From contig JAGBSH010000004.1 of NCBI GenBank assembly GCA_017631885.1, positions 1-64,000 of the forward strand: a DNA stretch of 64,000 nucleotides, read 5' to 3'. Both the position numbers and the translations under genes were made by a program. Within the stretch, counting starts at the first letter, position 1. Each line of letters begins with the position of its first letter. This DNA is from Fibrobacteraceae bacterium (GTDB lineage Bacteria > Fibrobacterota > Fibrobacteria > Fibrobacterales > Fibrobacteraceae). A model generated the notes under the pieces. The model had not been told where the DNA came from, ran no database searches, and worked only from the letters and a program-made list of their open reading frames with translations. Of the stretch, positions 60,666 through 64,000 are shown in pieces.

Positions 60666-61931
60666 TTAAAATAAGCGAGTAATTGATTTTTTCGTTTTAC
60701 TTGGTTGGACAATTGCTGCTGAAAAATTTTTATAATCAAAAGCAGCAGAGAGTTTGTCTAAGATTTTTTTGTTGTCTAGATTTTGAAAAGATTCTTTGAC
60801 TTTATCAATAGTTTGATAAGAGCCAAAGTGTAATGTGTGTTCGGCAAGGCGTAGTAAACGTTTTTCTGTATTATCAGAACCAATTTCTAAAGAGCCTAAA
60901 ATGCCGCGCTTGGTGCGTTTCAGTTCGTTTTCAGAAAAACCATTTTCCATGAATTTTTGAAATTCATCTTTAGTGAGTTGGAATGCTTTTTCAAGTTTAT
61001 TTGGATCAGTTGCAAGTGCAATGCTGAAGCCATAAGAATCAGAAAATACATCGGTTGTCGAATAAACAGAATAAGCAAGTCCATGTTCTTCACGGATTTT
61101 TTGAAAAAGTCTAGAAGACATCCCTGCTCCAAAGGCAACATTAAAGAGAGAGAGTATATATCGGAAATCTGTAGAAAGATTTTCTTTTTTAAAACTAGTT
61201 CCAAACACAAGGCTAGATTGTTGTAAATCTGGTTTTGAAGAAATGCGTAGTGATGGTGTTATGGAATAATCGTTTTGAAATTTTTTTGCAGCTGATTTTT
61301 TGCTATGAAAGAGTTGTTTACATTTTTCAACTAGTTTTTCATGATTGATATTGCCTGCGGCACAGACATAGAGAGGTATTTCTGAAATAACTTGTTCTCT
61401 ATATTTTAAAAGAGCTTCTTCTGTTAAACGACGGACAGAAGATACTGTCCCGGCGATAGGCGACGACAAGCCACATGTTGAATAATGAGTCGCATAAAAA
61501 AGATCTGCAGCGCATTCTTCTGCGATGTCTTCATAGCTTCTGATTTCTTCAATTATAACTTTGCGTTCTTTAGAAATATCTTTTTTGGCAAAAAGAGGTT
61601 CCATTATCATATCTGCCATAACTTCTAAAGCGAGGAACGTGTCTTTGGGAACGACTTGGGCATAAAATCCAGTTTCTTGCCTTGTGGTGTAGGCTTCGAG
61701 TTGGCCGCCTCTGTCTTCTAAAGCGCTTGCTATTTCAAAAGCCGTTCTATTTTTTGTTCCTTTAAAAACAAGATGTTCGTAAAAATGACTAAGGCCACTA
61801 TTTTCTTTGCTTTCGTGACGAGAGCCTCTAGGAATCCAAATACCTATAGCTACTGAATGAGCGGATGGCATTTTATCTGTTAATATGGTGATGCCATTTT
61901 TAAGTTTTGTTTTTTGGATTTCTTGTTGCAT
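60666..61931 (-). CDS. M16-family zinc peptidase
   Basis: A 421-residue insulinase/processing-peptidase-type protein. The inverted zinc motif HFYEH is at residues 49-53 (GLSHFYEHLVFKGT); the third ligand region is EEIRSYEDIAEECAADLF. GAGMSSRLFQKIREEHGLAYS marks the second half. AAGGA before ATG 61931 sets the start; the frame stays open upstream to 62066, but that part is read from repeat element S. There is no signal peptide, so it is cytoplasmic or leaderless. The substrate is unknown. Confidence 0.92.
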   Translation of the reverse strand: MQQEIQKTKLKNGITILTDKMPSAHSVAIGIWIPRGSRHESKENSGLSHFYEHLVFKGTKNRTAFEIASALEDRGGQLEAYTTRQETGFYAQVVPKDTFLALEVMADMIMEPLFAKKDISKERKVIIEEIRSYEDIAEECAADLFYATHYSTCGLSSPIAGTVSSVRRLTEEALLKYREQVISEIPLYVCAAGNINHEKLVEKCKQLFHSKKSAAKKFQNDYSITPSLRISSKPDLQQSSLVFGTSFKKENLSTDFRYILSLFNVAFGAGMSSRLFQKIREEHGLAYSVYSTTDVFSDSYGFSIALATDPNKLEKAFQLTKDEFQKFMENGFSENELKRTKRGILGSLEIGSDNTEKRLLRLAEHTLHFGSYQTIDKVKESFQNLDNKKILDKLSAAFDYKNFSAAIVQPSKTKKSITRLF

Positions 61932-61992
61932 GAATTCCTTAGTTTTTATTCGATATTCTTTAGAACAAAGATAATATCTTTTCAGTAAGTGT

Positions 61993-62126
61993 CGGTGTTT
62001 GCCTGAGTAGCGAGAGGGTAGCGGAAAATGACTTTGTGCTTTTTTTTTCGGAAAGGTGATTTTCAAAACGCGTTTTGAAAATCGTCGACAAAGTCAGTTG
62101 AAGCGAGGGAGAGACTTCTCCCTTTT
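61993..62126 (+). repeat. structured repeat element S, copy 3
   Basis: 134 nt in the gap between the M16 and GH10 genes. Arms GACTTTGT (62030-62037) and ACAAAGTC (62088-62095) replace the GGC/GCC pair of copies 1 and 2. The inner palindrome GATTTTCAAAACGCGTTTTG (26 nt in all, 62058-62083) is perfect. GAAGCGAGGGAGAGACTTCT and CCC plus T run close the element. Confidence 0.88.
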
Positions 62127-62252
62127 GTTATCAAATCTTTACTTTTAAGGTGGGGGTATGGATATATTGTCAATGGAAATTTATTCCAGCTTGGAATAAA
62201 AGGAGTTTTTAGAAAATATCTTTTTGTTAATTCATTAAAAAAGGATGAGATT

Positions 62253-64000
62253 ATGAAGAAGTTATTTCTTTCAGCATTGGCTTTATCTTGCGTTTTTTCT
62301 ACGCAAGCTTTGGCAGGGTTGGCTGATAATGCAGCTAAATTCGTGGGTAATATCACTACCCGTGGGCAAGTTCGCTCTGATTTTGGAGATTATTGGAACC
62401 AAATTACCGCAGAAAATGAATGTAAATGGGCTTCTATCGAAGGGACTCGCGGTAATTACAATTGGAGTGGTTGTGATGCTGCGTATAACTGGGCAAAACA
62501 GAATGGTGGACATTTTAAATTTCATGCTCTTGTCTGGGGCTCGCAATACCCTAATTGGTTGAATGGTTTGAGTGTTGAAGAAACCAAAAAGGCTATTACG
62601 GCATGGTTTGATGCAGTTGCTGAGCGCTATCCGGACCTTGAAATGATTGACGTGGTTAACGAAGCTATCAGAACTGGAAATGGTCAATACCATTCTGGTT
62701 ATGGTAACAATAACAATATTATTCCTGCACTTGGTGGCGATAATAATGGCGATTATAACTTTGTAACGACAGCATTTAAAATGGCTCGTGAACGTTGGCC
62801 GAATGCTATTTTGATTTATAACGATTATAATACGGTTCAATGGCAAAAGAACGAAGGTATTCAATTGATTCAGACCATTCTCAAAAATGGTGCTCCAGTT
62901 GATGCTTATGGTTTACAAGCTCACGATATGATGAGCCAAGGTGGTGGCGCTGGCGGTACTGGTGGCGGCGGCACTTGCTTGAATATTAATACGCTTAAAT
63001 CTGTTATTGAAGAAATTTGGGAAAAGACTCAGATTCCTATGTACATTTCAGAATATGATATTGCGACAAGTGATGATAATGTCCAAAAGCAATGTTATCA
63101 AGAGCAGATTTCTTACTTTATGGAAAATGAACATATTGCTGGTATTACTCTTTGGGGCTATATCTATGGCGCTACATGGACAACTGATGGTAACTCTGGT
63201 ATTATCAGAGATGGTCAAGATCGTCCAGCTATGACTTGGCTTAAAGAATATTTGTCTAAAAATACTGGTAATAATACTACAGGCCTTACTGGTGGCGAAC
63301 CTGTTGAACCTGTGCCACAAGCTCCTTATAATGGTAGTGCTGCTAAAGCTCCTGGAAAAATTGAAGCGGAACATTTTGATATTGCTGGTGTTGGTAAAGG
63401 CAATAACTCTTATAGCGATGGCAATACAGAAAACCAAGGTGATGCTGATTTCCGTGTAGATGAACCTATTGATATTTATAAAGGTGGAACAGGCATGGTT
63501 CTTGGTTATACAGAACCAGGTGAATGGTTAGAATATACTGTAAACTTTGATACAGAAGGTGCTTATTCTTTCTTTGCTAATGTTTCCGCTGGTAATGAAG
63601 GTTCTAGCTTGAATCTTTATATTGACGATGCTTTGGTTATTGAAGAACTCGCTATTCCACAGACTGGCGAAGAAAATTGGGATACATATGAAAAAGTTGG
63701 TGCTCAAATTGCAAAAATTTCTAAAGGCGAACATGTTGTGAAGTTAGAAGTTGTTGGTGGCTATTTCAACATTGACTACTTGACATTTGTTGCTGGCGCT
63801 AATGCTGAAGATCCAGAACCAAATCCTGGTGTCGGCGGAGGTGCTAATGAAGATCCATCAGCTATTGCTGGCCAGTTGCATTTGAATGTGAATAAGCTTG
63901 GTCAATATGATGTCTTTGATATGCAAGGTGTTTATGTTGGTCGCTTAAGTGCTTATTCTATGGAACAAGCTGTTTCTACAGTAAAACATAGCGACTTTAT
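62253..64000 (+). CDS. GH10 endo-1,4-beta-xylanase with CBM6-like module, 3' end beyond the window
   Basis: An open frame of at least 582 residues, running off the right edge. A signal peptide (MKKLFLSALALSCVFSTQALA) precedes a GH10 barrel: FVGNITTRGQ, ITAENECKWASIEG, FHALVWGSQYPNW, the acid/base Glu137 in DVVNEAI, and the nucleophile Glu267 in YISEYDIA. A GHx-like Gly-rich loop (GGGAGGTGGGG) is unusual. CBM6-like residues about 367-510 begin KIEAEHFDIAG. After a Pro/Gly linker comes a start of a sorting-type domain (QYDVFDMQGVYVGRL). AAGGA lies before ATG. It degrades xylan; a binding module and sorting tail suggest secretion and cell-surface or substrate attachment. Confidence 0.92.
   Translation, partial: MKKLFLSALALSCVFSTQALAGLADNAAKFVGNITTRGQVRSDFGDYWNQITAENECKWASIEGTRGNYNWSGCDAAYNWAKQNGGHFKFHALVWGSQYPNWLNGLSVEETKKAITAWFDAVAERYPDLEMIDVVNEAIRTGNGQYHSGYGNNNNIIPALGGDNNGDYNFVTTAFKMARERWPNAILIYNDYNTVQWQKNEGIQLIQTILKNGAPVDAYGLQAHDMMSQGGGAGGTGGGGTCLNINTLKSVIEEIWEKTQIPMYISEYDIATSDDNVQKQCYQEQISYFMENEHIAGITLWGYIYGATWTTDGNSGIIRDGQDRPAMTWLKEYLSKNTGNNTTGLTGGEPVEPVPQAPYNGSAAKAPGKIEAEHFDIAGVGKGNNSYSDGNTENQGDADFRVDEPIDIYKGGTGMVLGYTEPGEWLEYTVNFDTEGAYSFFANVSAGNEGSSLNLYIDDALVIEELAIPQTGEENWDTYEKVGAQIAKISKGEHVVKLEVVGGYFNIDYLTFVAGANAEDPEPNPGVGGGANEDPSAIAGQLHLNVNKLGQYDVFDMQGVYVGRLSAYSMEQAVSTVKHSDF

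Noticed and set aside
61932-62066. Longer start for the M16 peptidase
   Set aside because: The extra 45 codons are read from element S; AAGGA before ATG 61931 and the family N-terminus favour the shorter form.

Overview
The window looks like a chromosomal segment of an AT-rich Fibrobacter-like bacterium (phylum Fibrobacterota). The main evidence is two tandem FISUMP (Fib_succ_major) lipoproteins at the left edge, a tandem pair of GH45 endoglucanase lipoproteins with Ser-rich linkers, a GH44 endoglucanase with a C-terminal sorting-type domain, and a GH10 xylanase with a CBM6-like module. The envelope is Gram-negative (TonB-dependent receptor, outer-membrane barrel, LpxL-type acyltransferase). 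No phage, transposase or CRISPR array was seen.

Layout. 1-1.5 kb: FISUMP lipoproteins and a YbaK-type deacylase. 1.5-4.9 kb: a cobalamin riboswitch, a BtuB-like receptor and a beta-propeller lipoprotein resembling BtuG. 5-10.8 kb: metY, a Fic protein with a decayed active site and twin upstream palindromes, a DRE-TIM aldolase, then a decayed, repeat-rich stretch. 10.8-16.9 kb: class A PBP, lipoprotein, TauE, hemE. 17.3-21.1 kb: GtrA / FAD enzyme / GT39-like membrane protein. 21.1-24.0 kb: small lipoprotein, tRNA-Cys, DUF374, DnaQ-like exonuclease, nitroreductase and repeats. 24.7-29.6 kb: ferredoxin plus geranylgeranyl-reductase-like enzyme, FliB-like Cys-cluster protein, prmA, nitroreductase, and an ImmA/IrrE-like regulator without its metal motif. 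30-45.8 kb: FKBP lipoprotein, NYN protein, periplasmic binding lipoprotein, cNMP-DUF4388 protein, purM, GT2, secA, tmk, phosphoesterase, TM2, nucleotidyltransferase, LpoA-like protein and TPR protein. 45.9-50.5 kb: two GH45 genes, an MBL hydrolase and folD. 51.5-56.8 kb: a probable replication-origin/partition region with DnaA boxes, two parS sites, rsmG, parA, parB, an M23 peptidase and a bactofilin. 56.8-64 kb: phosphoesterase, tRNA-Met, GH44, M16 peptidase and GH10 (runs off the right end).

The most unusual material is non-coding. Three copies of a ~85-135 nt element share stems with compensatory base changes. Two diverged copies of another GC-rich element also keep a hairpin by covariation. 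Five intergenic clusters are mosaics of short repeats. Six lipoproteins, including both cellulases, share a Cys-Ser-(Asp/Glu) plus Ser-run signature after the lipobox that four lipoproteins predicted to be periplasmic lack. This could be a surface-sorting signal. All family assignments come from reading motifs in the sequence; no database search was run.
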